Shown: positions 9,656 to 19,349, counted from the first letter of the stretch. The stretch is DNA of 64,000 nucleotides from Dermabacter hominis NBRC 106157 (GCF_001570785.1 NZ_BCSI01000001.1:434001-498000); one strand, 5' to 3'. Translations and numbers: made by a program. Notes: a model not told the origin generated them from the sequence alone.

Positions 9656-11461
9656 ATGCACGTCATCGCGACCGCCGGGCATGTTGACCACGGCAAAAGC
9701 ACACTGATCCGCGCGCTCACCGGCATTGAAACGGACCGCTGGGAAGAAGAGCAACGCCGCGGTCTCACCATCGACCTGGGCTTCGCGTGGTGCACGCTTC
9801 CCTCCGGGCGAGAAGTGAGCTTCGTGGATGTTCCGGGCCACGAACGCTTCATCGGCAATATGCTCGCGGGGCTCGGCCCGGTGCCTATCGTGCTGTTTGT
9901 TGTCGCCGCCGATGAGGGCTGGAGCGCCCAATCGAGCGACCACCGCGATGCCGTGAAAGCGCTCGGGATCTCCCACGGCATCATCGTTATCACTCGCGCC
10001 GACCGCGCGCCCGAACGCGTCGAGGCCGTGATCGACGAGGCCCGGCGTGAGCTCGCGGAGACCGGCCTTGCAGATGCGCCCGCGTGCGGCGTCTCGGGTG
10101 TGACCGGTGAGGGGATCGATGAGCTGAAGCGCGTGCTCGATGAACTCGTGGCAAGCGTCGCAGCTGCATCCCCGCATGAAAACGTGAGGTTGTGGATCGA
10201 CCGTTCCTTCACGATTGACGGAGCGGGAACCGTCGTGACCGGCACCCTTGGGGCCGGCACCGTGCGCCCCGGCGACGACCTTACGCTTGTGAGCACCGGG
10301 CACGGCGGTGCCGAGCCTCGCACGGTGAGCGTGAGGGGCGTGCAGTCGCGAGGAACGCGCGAAGACGTCGTGGAACCTGTGAGCCGCGCCGCCCTCAACC
10401 TTCGCCAGATACCCGCGAGCGACATCCACCGAGGCGACGTGCTCCTCACCCCCGGCGCGTTCCACCTGACAACCGTCGTGGACGTGCGCAGCGTGAGCGG
10501 CGACAGCCTCGAGGACGTGCCGCGCGAGACCACGATCCACGTGGGAAGCGCAGCCGTGACCGCGCGCGTGCGGCCCCTCGGTGCCGACCACGCCCGGTTC
10601 ACCTTTGACCTGCCTCTCCCGCTCGTGATCGGGGATCGCCTGGTCATGCGCGGTACGGGGGAGAGAGCCGTGCTCGGCGGCGTGCGGGTGCTCGACGTCG
10701 ACCCGCCAGAATTGCGTAGAAGAGGAGCCGGGAGCGCCCGTGAGACCGAGCTCGAGCACATGAGCGAGCACGGCGACGCGAGGCGCGAGATCGAGCGGCG
10801 CGGGGCCATGCGCTCGAGCGATCTAAAGAAAATGGGCTTCGAGGTGGAGGGGAAGCTCGAGGGGATCGTGTCCGACGGCGGCTGGCTCGTGAGCGCAGCA
10901 TTCCTCGAACACCGCGCGAAAGCACTCGCCGAACGCGTGGACGCTGCCGCGAAGGCCAAACCGCTCCGCCCGGGCCTCTCCCGCAAAGAGGCGAGCGAAG
11001 CCCTCGCGCTTCCCGCCCTCGAGCTTTTACCGATGATCGTGCGTCAAGCCGCGTGTGTCGAGCGCGACGGCCTCATCGTTGACCCCTCGGTGAAGGCGGG
11101 CCTCGGCGAGGCCGAAGCGAGCGTTGCCGCGCTCGAGGCAAAGCTCAAGAAAGACCCGTTCAACGCCCCGGAGCTTGGCGACCTGGCGGCGCTCGGACTT
11201 AGCGCCAAAGAGCTGGCCGCTGCAGCGAAACAGGGGCGGCTCTTGAGAATTGGGCAGCCGTCGGACAACCTCGTTCTACTGCCCACCGCGCCCGCGCTGG
11301 CAATGCGCGAGCTCGCGGCCCTCCCGCAGCCGTTCACCACCTCGGAAGCGCGCCGCGCGCTCGGTACCACGCGGCGCACCGTCATTCCGCTCCTCGAGCA
11401 TCTCGACAAGAAGGGGTGGACGCGTCGCATCGATGCGGGTCACCGCGAAATCGTTCGTTAA
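9656..11461 (+). CDS. selB: Selenocysteine-specific elongation factor
   Basis: GTPase that delivers Sec-tRNA(Sec) to UGA codons and binds the SECIS hairpin. The protein has 601 residues. The EF-Tu-like G domain starts with GHVDHGKST (residues 8-16), has DVPGHERF as G3, and has TRAD at the G4 position (NKxD in EF-Tu). Beta-barrel domains and about 250 residues of winged-helix repeats that bind mRNA follow. GGAGGG precedes ATG 9656. It is translated with selA. Its only visible client is fdhA at the other end of the cluster. Confidence 0.94.
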   Translation: MHVIATAGHVDHGKSTLIRALTGIETDRWEEEQRRGLTIDLGFAWCTLPSGREVSFVDVPGHERFIGNMLAGLGPVPIVLFVVAADEGWSAQSSDHRDAVKALGISHGIIVITRADRAPERVEAVIDEARRELAETGLADAPACGVSGVTGEGIDELKRVLDELVASVAAASPHENVRLWIDRSFTIDGAGTVVTGTLGAGTVRPGDDLTLVSTGHGGAEPRTVSVRGVQSRGTREDVVEPVSRAALNLRQIPASDIHRGDVLLTPGAFHLTTVVDVRSVSGDSLEDVPRETTIHVGSAAVTARVRPLGADHARFTFDLPLPLVIGDRLVMRGTGERAVLGGVRVLDVDPPELRRRGAGSARETELEHMSEHGDARREIERRGAMRSSDLKKMGFEVEGKLEGIVSDGGWLVSAAFLEHRAKALAERVDAAAKAKPLRPGLSRKEASEALALPALELLPMIVRQAACVERDGLIVDPSVKAGLGEAEASVAALEAKLKKDPFNAPELGDLAALGLSAKELAAAAKQGRLLRIGQPSDNLVLLPTAPALAMRELAALPQPFTTSEARRALGTTRRTVIPLLEHLDKKGWTRRIDAGHREIVR

Positions 11462-11464
11462 CGA

Positions 11465-11505
11465 CGCTCTCCCCGCTTCCGAGATGAACTCGGGCGGGGA
11501 GAGCG
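11465..11505. terminator. Bidirectional hairpin between selB and the PTS gene
   Basis: CGCTCTCCCCGC (11465-11476) pairs perfectly with GCGGGGAGAGCG (11494-11505). The loop contains a second CCGAG/CTCGG stem. It lies between convergent genes and has no U-tract on either strand. Confidence 0.6.
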
Positions 11506-11523
11506 GTGTGAGAAGGCGCCGTC

Positions 11524-13494
11524 TTAGACGAACTCGATGCGCGAATCCGCGTGACCGAGGATCACGACGGGCGTGATCGCCTTGTATCCCGCAGCTTCGA
11601 TCGCCGAGCGGTCAAAGTCCACAAGAGGCTGGCCCGCGGTGACGCGATCGCCGTTCTTGACGTGCACGGTGAAGCCCTCGCCGTTCATCTTCACGGTATC
11701 GAGGCCCACGTGGATGAGGACCTCGGCGCCGTCGTCGAGCGTGAGTGCCACGGCGTGCCCCGTCGGGAAAGCCTGCGATACCACGCCAGCGGCGGGAGCC
11801 ACGACCTGGTTGCCGCTCGGGTCGATCGCGACGCCGCCACCGAGGAGTCGGTCGGCGAACGTTGAATCGGGAACATCCTCGAGCGGGACGATCGTTCCCT
11901 GAAGTGGCTGGCGCATGCGCACGAGCGCGTACTCGGTCTTTTCAGCGACGGCAGTGGCGGCAGGAGCGGCAGTGGAGCCTTCGGAGCCTCCGACGGTTGC
12001 CGCAGCAGCATTGCTCTCGACCTCAGCGCGAGCCGGAGGCTCGATCGAACCATCCATGAGGCCGTCCATCGCGTCTTTCACGAACTGGACGTTGAGTCCA
12101 TAAATCACCTGGTAGAGGTTGCCACCGGGCTTCATGACGCCGGTCGCGCCCGCAGCCTTGAGAGCCTGCTCATCGGCGAGAGACACGTCGTTGAGGCTCA
12201 GGCGAAGGCGCGTCGCGCAGTTCTCGACCTCGTCGATGTTGCCCTTGCCACCGAGGGCCTCGATAAACCGGTCGGCGGTGAGGATGTACTTGTCGGCGCC
12301 GGTGGCCGTCGAATCGCTCTCCTCGTCATCGTCTTCGTCTGCGCCGCGACCGGGGGTCTTGAGATTCCACTTGAGAATCACGAAACGGAACACGAGGAAG
12401 TAGACCACGAACCAGAACGCGCCCATCACAAAGATGGCCCACGGGTTCATTGCGAGTGGGTTGACCCACTGGAGGATCAGGTCGATGAAACCACCCGAGA
12501 AGCCGAAGCCCGAGCGGACGGGAAGGGCGGCAGTGACTCCCATCGAGATCCCCATGAAGATCGCGTGGATCAGATAGAGGCCCGGAGCGAGGAACATGAA
12601 GAGGAATTCGAGCGGCTCAGTGATGCCGACGAGGAACGCCGCGAACGCCGCACCGATCAGGATGCCGCCCGTCGCTTTCTTTTTCGACGGTTTCGACGTC
12701 ACATACATCGCGAGGGCAGCACCGGGAAGGCCCATCATCATGACGGGGAAGAACCCGGTCATGTACTGGCCGGTTACGCCGCGAGTGCCTTGGCCTGCGA
12801 GGAAGTTGTTGAGGTCATTCACGCCCGCGATGTCGAACCAGAACACGGCGTTAAGCGCGTGATGAAGACCAAGCGGGATGAGCAGGCGGTTGAAGAAGCC
12901 ATAGAGGCCGGCGCCGACCGGGCCGAGCGTGAGCATCCACTCGCCAAAGGCCACGAGGCCACCGAAGACGAGCGGCCACACAAACATGAGCACGAGTGCG
13001 GCGACGAGAGAGAGGAGGGCCGAGATGATCGCAACCGAGCGCTTACCCGAGAAGAACGCGAGGAAGTCAGGAAGCTCCGTGTCCTTGAACTTCTCGAAGC
13101 TCCACGCTGCGATGAGGCCGCAAATGAGGGCCACAAAAACGTTATTGACCTTGCTGAATGCGGGGTCGACCTGCGCAACATCGCTCAGGCCCTGGAATTT
13201 CATGATCGTCTCAGGCTTGAGGAGACTGGTGACCGTGAGCCACGAGGTAAGGCCCGCGAGTGCGGCTACACCGTCGGCCTTCTTCGGCATGCCGATCGCG
13301 ACACCGATCGCGAATAGCAGCGGGATGTTATCGATCAGCGCGCCACCCGCTGCCGCGAGGAACGCTCCGATGATGTTGTTCGGGTCTCCGGTCGCGCCAG
13401 CGATCCAGTAGCCGAGGCCCGAGAAAATCGAGGCAACAGGGAGGACGGCGACCGGCAGCATGAGTGACCTGCCGAGTCGTTGGAAGAATTTCAT
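11524..13494 (-). CDS. PTS glucose/N-acetylglucosamine permease, EIICBA fusion
   Basis: Phosphotransferase-system sugar transporter that imports and phosphorylates a hexose. Domain order is EIIC (about ten membrane segments, residues 1-390), EIIB with phosphorylated Cys in NCATRLRL, then EIIA with HVGLDTVKM (phospho-His). The CBA order fits NagE or Bacillus-type PtsG. The nearby amino-sugar genes make GlcNAc plausible, but the substrate is not proven. ATG 13494 is chosen. TTG 13497 is an alternative because GGAGTG lies seven bases upstream of it. The gene is monocistronic. Confidence 0.88.
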   Translation of the reverse strand: MKFFQRLGRSLMLPVAVLPVASIFSGLGYWIAGATGDPNNIIGAFLAAAGGALIDNIPLLFAIGVAIGMPKKADGVAALAGLTSWLTVTSLLKPETIMKFQGLSDVAQVDPAFSKVNNVFVALICGLIAAWSFEKFKDTELPDFLAFFSGKRSVAIISALLSLVAALVLMFVWPLVFGGLVAFGEWMLTLGPVGAGLYGFFNRLLIPLGLHHALNAVFWFDIAGVNDLNNFLAGQGTRGVTGQYMTGFFPVMMMGLPGAALAMYVTSKPSKKKATGGILIGAAFAAFLVGITEPLEFLFMFLAPGLYLIHAIFMGISMGVTAALPVRSGFGFSGGFIDLILQWVNPLAMNPWAIFVMGAFWFVVYFLVFRFVILKWNLKTPGRGADEDDDEESDSTATGADKYILTADRFIEALGGKGNIDEVENCATRLRLSLNDVSLADEQALKAAGATGVMKPGGNLYQVIYGLNVQFVKDAMDGLMDGSIEPPARAEVESNAAAATVGGSEGSTAAPAATAVAEKTEYALVRMRQPLQGTIVPLEDVPDSTFADRLLGGGVAIDPSGNQVVAPAAGVVSQAFPTGHAVALTLDDGAEVLIHVGLDTVKMNGEGFTVHVKNGDRVTAGQPLVDFDRSAIEAAGYKAITPVVILGHADSRIEFV

Positions 13495-13599
13495 CAAGAC
13501 GTATCACTCCAAGGGGAAAGTGCGCATCCTTGCGCGGTAAACGCGGACGCGGTTACGCCCGGGGTAGAAACATACTACTGGGCCGGTGGGGTGCGAGGT

Positions 13600-14262
13600 C
13601 TAGCGGCGCCGCGCGCGTGTGAGGTCCATGTCCCACGAATAGTGCTCGGGAAGCTGCGGAAGACCCCAAGTTGGGTTGGGGAAGAAATACTCGAAGCCGG
13701 CGTTGAAGGGGTACCCCCACGCCTCGATGTCGCGTTCGGCCTCGCGGCCCCATGCCCGGATCTGTTCGGCCATTGCGGGGCTGAAGTAGCCGATCCGTTC
13801 GGCGCCCTCGAGTTCGTCCTCATCCTTGTAGTGGTAGTCGTGGCGGGGGAGCACGACGAGGTCGAGAACAAGATCGCGCGAACGCACCCCTTCCTCCGTG
13901 CGCTCGAGCGGGGTTTCAAGATTGACGTAGTAGCAGCCAAGCGTGCCGTCGTCCTTATAGAACAGCCACACGGAATACGGCTTATCGGGCAGGCCGATCA
14001 TCAGGATGCCGTTGCCTGTCCACAGCTGTTTCGATTGGGTGCGGGGGGCGGTGAACATGCCTTCGTCGCCGGCGCGCCTGAGTGGCGCGCCCGATTCAAG
14101 AACGGGGAGGAGAACCTCCGTGCCCGGTGCGATCCACACGACAATTCCGCGGTCATCATCAATGACGACGGTTCCCGGTCGCACGGTGATGGTTTCGTGC
14201 GCGTGCGTGTAGTACGTCCAGGTCACGTGGTCCCCAGCGGACCAACGCTTCTGGGTATTCAT
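13600..14262 (-). CDS. DUF402 domain protein
   Basis: A 220-residue soluble protein. The C-terminal half holds the DUF402 signature: YYVNLETPLER, then RDLVLDLVVLPRHDYHYKDE and ELEGAERIGYFS. Its conserved Asp/Glu residues bind metal in family members such as FomD and other nucleoside-diphosphate phosphatases. Specificity here is unknown. ATG 14262 with GGAAGAG just upstream is preferred to the longer frame to 14325. It is transcribed alone, away from the ABC genes. The 14263-14472 gap shows no gene. Confidence 0.75.
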   Translation of the reverse strand: MNTQKRWSAGDHVTWTYYTHAHETITVRPGTVVIDDDRGIVVWIAPGTEVLLPVLESGAPLRRAGDEGMFTAPRTQSKQLWTGNGILMIGLPDKPYSVWLFYKDDGTLGCYYVNLETPLERTEEGVRSRDLVLDLVVLPRHDYHYKDEDELEGAERIGYFSPAMAEQIRAWGREAERDIEAWGYPFNAGFEYFFPNPTWGLPQLPEHYSWDMDLTRARRR

Positions 14263-14472
14263 GACTCTTCCGTGGCCCCATAAGCCTCCCGGGTGCTTAG
14301 CGACGGGCCGATTCCGCGAAGTCACGTGGTTTCCGGGAGGGGAACGAGTATGCCCCGAGCCTACCGGAGTGCGGGCGACTTACGCGAGTGCCGTGCTTCA
14401 CGGTGCGTCAAAGAACGCCAGAAGCCGACGATGAGGTGGAGGGTGGTCGCAGCCTTGAAATGTGGTGCGTCC

Positions 14473-16320
14473 TTAGCGTGACCAGGCGCTCCACAGCTCG
14501 GCGTACCGTCCGTCGAGCGCCACGAGTTCGTCGTGGCTTCCCGATTCCACGACCTTGCCATCGTCCATGACAAAAATCCGGTCGGCTTCCTTCGCCTGAG
14601 AGAGGCGGTGCGCGACGATGACCGTCGTGCGCCCGCGCGCGACCTCGAGGGCCGCACGTTCGAGCACTCGCGCGCCTGAACTGCCTTCATCGGCCGTCGC
14701 CTCATCCATGATGAGGATCGCCGGGTCTTGAAGCACGATGCGTGCGAGCGCGAGCTGTTGGCCCTGTTCGGCGCTGAGTTTCGCGCCTTTCTCCCCGACC
14801 TCGGTATCGAGACCTTTGGGGAGGAGTCGTGCCCATTCCTCCGCGCCGACGCGCGCGAGGGCGCTCCACAGCTCGTCATCGCTTGCTTCGTCGATCGCAA
14901 GGCTCAGATCCTCACGGAGCGTTCCGTGGAACACGTGCACGTCCTGCGACACGATTGACGCGTGCGAGCGCACGGCTTCGAGGTTGGCGTGTGCGAGATC
15001 GGCGCCGCCGTGGAACACGCGACCCCAGCGCGGGGTGAGCGTTCCCGCAAGGATCGACGCGAGGGTCGATTTGCCCGCACCGGATGCTCCAACGAGTGCG
15101 ACCGTCTCGCCTTCCGGAATCGTCAGGTCGATCGGCGCGAGCACAATGCGACCGCTATCGCTATAGGCGTGCGAGACGCCTTCGATTCGAATCGACCCAT
15201 CCACGGGTGTTTCCTCTCCAGGCGAAGCGGCGGGGTCGATCGAGGTGATGACCCCCACCATGCGCGTAAGGCTCGCCGCGGCCGACTGCACGTCGTCGAG
15301 CGAGAAAATAAGGGACTGCAACGGCCAAAAGAGCGTCACAATGTAGATGCACGCCGAGGCCACGAGCCCCACCGGCATGAGCCCTGCCTGAACGGTCGCG
15401 TACCCGATGAGCAGCACAAGAATGACGGCGAGGGTTTCGGGGATCATCATGATCCACACGACTTGCACGATGAGGCGGAAGATCCTCAGCACGAGCGCGT
15501 AGGCGGCGGCGCTCAGCGAGCCAACGTGCCGCGTCTCGCGCTCTTCGATGCCGTAGGCGTGCACGGTCGGCGCACCATTGATCGCCGCGAGCAGTCCCTG
15601 TGCGCGGGCGCCTTTCGCGATGCGTTCGACGCGGTAGATGCGGTTCGTGCGCGGAAGGTAAAAGCGCAGTGCCCATATATAAAAGGGAATGATCGCGACA
15701 ACCAGAATGAGCAGCCACGGGCTGATCACGACGAGCGCGATGAACGTCACCGTGATCTGGAAGATCACCGTGACGAGCCACGGCACGATGTTGTTGACGG
15801 CCTTTGCGGTGACGTCGACGTCGTCGGCGACTCTCGAGAGTGCGTCGCCGATGCCCGCCTGCTCCATCGTTTGCGTGGGTAGATCGAGGGCGCGGTCGAT
15901 GACGTCCTCGCGCATTCCCGCAAGGAGGCGCTGGCCGAGTCCCGAGATGAGGGCGCGTGAAAGAGCCGAGGCGAGCGCTTGTACGGCGCCCGCTGCGACG
16001 ATCATCCCGGCGATGGTCCAGAGCGCCTGAGTAGTTCCTCCGGACGTGACCACGTCTACCGCACGCCCCATGAAGTACGGGCCGAGCGCACCTGCAAGCG
16101 CGGCCATGATGGTTGCCGCAAGCATTCCGAGGGCGAGAGGAGTGAAGTCGCGAAGCCGGCCGAGTACGAATCGGCCGGTCTCACCGAAGGATGCGATCGG
16201 GAGTAGCTCGGCGTGCCGTGAAAGCTGGCGCGCAACGTCGCCCTCGGCCTCCATCGACGCAATCAGGTCGCGTTCTGCCTCGCTCGCGCTATTTGCCGTA
16301 CGAGTGGCGTTTTCGCTCAT
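14473..16320 (-). CDS. ABC exporter half-transporter with catalytic Walker motifs but degenerate signature
   Basis: A 615-residue membrane/ATPase fusion (type IV exporter fold, about residues 55-350 membrane, then NBD). The NBD has intact Walker A GASGAGKST (411-419), Walker B ending MDEAT, and switch His571 (VAHRLS). The signature is LSAEQ (515-519) instead of LSGGQ. It starts in a 4-bp overlap with the partner gene 16317-18095, so the two form a heterodimer. Only one competent ATP site can be built, using these Walker motifs and the partner's LSGGQ. Substrate unknown. Drug, lipid or peptide export is possible. Confidence 0.85.
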   Translation of the reverse strand: MSENATRTANSASEAERDLIASMEAEGDVARQLSRHAELLPIASFGETGRFVLGRLRDFTPLALGMLAATIMAALAGALGPYFMGRAVDVVTSGGTTQALWTIAGMIVAAGAVQALASALSRALISGLGQRLLAGMREDVIDRALDLPTQTMEQAGIGDALSRVADDVDVTAKAVNNIVPWLVTVIFQITVTFIALVVISPWLLILVVAIIPFYIWALRFYLPRTNRIYRVERIAKGARAQGLLAAINGAPTVHAYGIEERETRHVGSLSAAAYALVLRIFRLIVQVVWIMMIPETLAVILVLLIGYATVQAGLMPVGLVASACIYIVTLFWPLQSLIFSLDDVQSAAASLTRMVGVITSIDPAASPGEETPVDGSIRIEGVSHAYSDSGRIVLAPIDLTIPEGETVALVGASGAGKSTLASILAGTLTPRWGRVFHGGADLAHANLEAVRSHASIVSQDVHVFHGTLREDLSLAIDEASDDELWSALARVGAEEWARLLPKGLDTEVGEKGAKLSAEQGQQLALARIVLQDPAILIMDEATADEGSSGARVLERAALEVARGRTTVIVAHRLSQAKEADRIFVMDDGKVVESGSHDELVALDGRYAELWSAWSR

Positions 16321-18095
16321 CGTTGCACCACCTTCCGGTATGCCTCGGCGTGCATGAGCTCGTGGTGGGGGCCTTCGGCGCTTACCTCGCCGCCTCGCAC
16401 GAAGAGCACGCGGTCGGCCTGATCGAGAAACGCCGGAGCCTTCGCGATGAGCACCGTGATGCGGTCCTCGATCTTGCGCGCCTCGCGCACCCCTTGGGCG
16501 ATTTTGTGTTCCGTCACGGCGTCGACCGCGGTCGTCGGGTCGTTGAGCACAAGCACGGGAACATCCGCCGCGAGTGCGCGTGCGAGAGCCAGGCGCTGGC
16601 GCTGGCCACCAGAGAGGTTCGCGCCGCGGTCAAGGATGCGCGTGTCGAGCCCCTCGGGCAGGATCCTCAAAAGATCATCTGCGCCTGCGGATTCGAGAGC
16701 CGCGTGCGCCCAGGTATCGGGATCGTTCGTTGTGTCGGGTGAAGCGCCTGGAGCGGGGCGCTTTGTGTCGAGTTGCTCGCGCAGCGTGCCATCGAAAAGG
16801 TCAACGGAGTGTGGCTCGATGAGGAGGGCTTCGCGGGGCACGTCGAGGCAGGAGAGTTCTGCGAGGGCGAGGCGGGCGTCGGAAGCGGATTCGGGAACGA
16901 GTGCGACGATCTGAGAATCGCGCACGGTGCCGAGAAGAGGGGTGGAGATCTCCCCGAGGCCCGGAAGACGTGGGGGAGCAGTGGGCTCCCTGCGTGCCGA
17001 AAGGGCCTCGGGCGAGCCGGCCCTGACGAGAGAATTGAGCGCGGGCTCGGTGATGCTTCGCCCCATTTCGCTCAGGAGGTGGCGGATGCGGCGCGCCGAG
17101 GTCGAGAAGCTCGCCCACCACACGGGAACGCCCGCGAGCCCCGCCATCATGCCCGAAAGATTGCGCACGAGACCCGCAATCGAGATGAACACGCCTACCG
17201 ACATCGCGCCCTCGAGCGTGAGCGTACCCGAGGCGACGACGACCGCGGCAATCATGAGCGAGGAGGTGAACAGCATGAGGCCGTCGGAAAGGCCCGAGAA
17301 ACGCGCGTTCGTGAGGGCAGCGTCGAGTGCGATGCGTGAGCGCGCCCGGTAAGTCGAGCGCGCGCGGGTTTGCACCCCCAGCCCCTGAAGTACGCGAAGG
17401 CCGTGCACGAGATCCGTTGCGGTCGAAGCGGCGTCGGCAGCGCGTGACTGCTGGTTGTCGTACTTTTCGGAGAGAATCGGCGTGACGACTCGCAAGATCG
17501 CCACCTGCAGGGCGAGGCTCGCAAAAACGATGAGCCCCACGAGGGGATTCATGACCGTGAGCCACACACCTGCCCCCACGACGGCGATCGACGCGGGCAC
17601 GGCCCACGTCATCATGTCGAAGACATCGGGAGCGCGATCAGCATCCGAGGTCGCGATTGAAAGGATTTCCCCTGCGGGGCGATCGATCTGTCGGGACGCG
17701 GGGTCGAGGGCAGCCGCGGTGACGGCGAGGCGCAGATTGTGCTGCTCGCGCGCTCGGATCTCCATGATCGGTTCGAAAAATCGCGCCCAGCACCAGTTGG
17801 AGAGAAGCAGGAGTCCTGCGAGACCCGCGGCACCGCCCGCGGTGAGCCAAAGATTGGCTTTAAAGATGCCGTGGTCGATCACGAGGCCGATCCCGATGGG
17901 GATGAACATATTGATCGCTTCGCTCGCCATCGCGAGCACCATGAACCACGTGAGCGGGCGCGCATTGCGGCGCACCATCGCGCGCATCACCGAGCGCTCA
18001 CGAAGTTCGGTTCGGCTGAGGTGAGCCTCCGAAGCGTGGCGCTTTTTCCGCGTGCGCGCGGGTGCGTTTGTGGTGCTCATGGGCGTTTCGCTCAT
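16317..18095 (-). CDS. ABC exporter half-transporter with lost Walker A
   Basis: Partner of the preceding half-transporter, 592 residues with six predicted membrane segments (about 50-330). Its NBD keeps LSGGQ (494-498) but has no P-loop: the expected position (about 398-408) reads LVPESASDARL. The Walker B end is LNDPT (D to N, E to D), and the switch His is missing (LIAKAPAF). It therefore cannot hydrolyse ATP itself but can supply the signature to the partner. Its frame is complete, so this is specialisation and not decay. ATG 18095 lacks a clear ribosome site. ATG 18080 is an alternative. Confidence 0.85.
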   Translation of the reverse strand: MSETPMSTTNAPARTRKKRHASEAHLSRTELRERSVMRAMVRRNARPLTWFMVLAMASEAINMFIPIGIGLVIDHGIFKANLWLTAGGAAGLAGLLLLSNWCWARFFEPIMEIRAREQHNLRLAVTAAALDPASRQIDRPAGEILSIATSDADRAPDVFDMMTWAVPASIAVVGAGVWLTVMNPLVGLIVFASLALQVAILRVVTPILSEKYDNQQSRAADAASTATDLVHGLRVLQGLGVQTRARSTYRARSRIALDAALTNARFSGLSDGLMLFTSSLMIAAVVVASGTLTLEGAMSVGVFISIAGLVRNLSGMMAGLAGVPVWWASFSTSARRIRHLLSEMGRSITEPALNSLVRAGSPEALSARREPTAPPRLPGLGEISTPLLGTVRDSQIVALVPESASDARLALAELSCLDVPREALLIEPHSVDLFDGTLREQLDTKRPAPGASPDTTNDPDTWAHAALESAGADDLLRILPEGLDTRILDRGANLSGGQRQRLALARALAADVPVLVLNDPTTAVDAVTEHKIAQGVREARKIEDRITVLIAKAPAFLDQADRVLFVRGGEVSAEGPHHELMHAEAYRKVVQR

Positions 18096-18204
18096 CCGTT
18101 TAAGTCAACGAAGAAACGCGAGGTTCCGCAATCGGTTCTCGGAAAACGGACGGTGGCGTCTGACACAATGGGCCGGTATTGATCCGCTACGAAAGGAGTG
18201 CCGC

Positions 18205-18825
18205 GTGACCACCGCGAATCGCGAAGTCCTTCTCTACATCGACCCTACGTGCCCGTACGCGTGGGTGACGAGCCGCTGGCTGCTCAACGCCGTGAAGGAG
18301 CGGCCGCAGTTCACCCCGCGTTTTTCCATCATGTCGCTGTATGTGCTCAACGAGGGCCGCGATCTCGACCCGAACTACCGTGCCCTCATTGACCAGACCC
18401 TGAGCCCCGCACACCTCTTCATGGCCGTGCAGCGCGAATGCGGCCAAGAGGCGTTCTCGAAGCTCTACACCGCGTGGGGCGAGCGCTTCCACGTGCAGGA
18501 CCGCAAGGATGACTACCTCGAGGTTGCACGCGAATCGCTCGAGGAAGCCGGAATCGATGCCTCGTACCTCGAGCACTGGGAAGGCCGCACCTACGAGGGT
18601 GAGCTGCGAGAGGAACAAGCGAAGGTGCAGAAGATGGTGGGCGACGACGTGGGGACGCCCGTGATCTCCTTTGGTTCCGGAACCGCCTATTTCGGCCCCG
18701 TGCTCGCCCGTGCGCCTCGCGGGGAGGAAGCCGGTTCGCTTCTCGACGGCCTCGCGTCGATGGCGACCGTGCGCGGTTTTGCCGAGCTCAAGAGAGCTCG
18801 AACCGGTGAACTCGACTTCTCCTGA
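18205..18825 (+). CDS. Rv2466c-like (mycothiol-dependent reductase family) protein with CPYA active site
   Basis: A 206-residue DsbA-fold thioredoxin-like protein. The layout matches the mycothiol-dependent nitroreductase Rv2466c from M. tuberculosis: an N-terminal CPxx-W-TSRW motif, an MSLxxLNE block, a GTPVISF cis-Pro segment, and an FGPVLxxxPRGEEAG block. The active site reads CPYAW here, while Rv2466c has CPWCW, so the second (resolving) Cys is Ala. A monothiol mechanism using mycothiol is inferred. GTG 18205 has AAGGAG six bases upstream. It leads a cluster with rpiB and the glycosylase. Confidence 0.8.
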   Translation: MTTANREVLLYIDPTCPYAWVTSRWLLNAVKERPQFTPRFSIMSLYVLNEGRDLDPNYRALIDQTLSPAHLFMAVQRECGQEAFSKLYTAWGERFHVQDRKDDYLEVARESLEEAGIDASYLEHWEGRTYEGELREEQAKVQKMVGDDVGTPVISFGSGTAYFGPVLARAPRGEEAGSLLDGLASMATVRGFAELKRARTGELDFS

Positions 18826-18867
18826 TGCCCTCAACGCCTCAATCGATCACACAAGAAAGGGCCGCTC

Positions 18868-19332
18868 ATGCGCTTGCATATCGCCACTGACCACGCCGGC
18901 TTCGACCTCAAGAACCGGCTCATCTCCGTCTTCGAGGGTAAGGGACACGAGGTGATCGACCACGGCGCGTTCGAGGTGGATCCACTCGACGACTACCCGC
19001 CGTTTTGTTCGGACTGCGGTGAGGCGGTCGTCGCGGATCCCGGAAGCCTTGGAATCGTGATCGGTGGCTCCGGAAACGGGGAGCAGATCGCCGCGAACAA
19101 GGTTCAGGGCGTGCGTGCGGCACTCGTGTGGAATGAAGCGACCGCGAAGCTCGCGCGTGAACACAACGACGCGAACGTGATCGCGGTCGGTGCGCGCCAA
19201 CACAGCGAGGAGGAGCTCATCGCCCTTATCGAGACGTTCGTGAACGAACCGTTCTCCGGCGACGAGCGTCACGTGCGACGCATCGGCAAGATCGCCGAAT
19301 ACGAGAAGACTGGCACGTACCGGGAGCGCTAA
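18868..19332 (+). CDS. rpiB: Ribose-5-phosphate isomerase B
   Basis: Interconverts ribose-5-P and ribulose-5-P in the pentose phosphate pathway. It has 154 residues with the LacAB/RpiB start IATDHAGF, the GIVIGGSGNGEQIAANK phosphate loop, and the NDANVIAVGAR segment. Length and motifs are normal for the family. It lies 42 bases after the Rv2466c-like gene and 17 before the glycosylase gene, so the three are probably co-transcribed. Confidence 0.93.
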   Translation: MRLHIATDHAGFDLKNRLISVFEGKGHEVIDHGAFEVDPLDDYPPFCSDCGEAVVADPGSLGIVIGGSGNGEQIAANKVQGVRAALVWNEATAKLAREHNDANVIAVGARQHSEEELIALIETFVNEPFSGDERHVRRIGKIAEYEKTGTYRER

Positions 19333-19349
19333 CGAAAGGGCGGTGAGCG

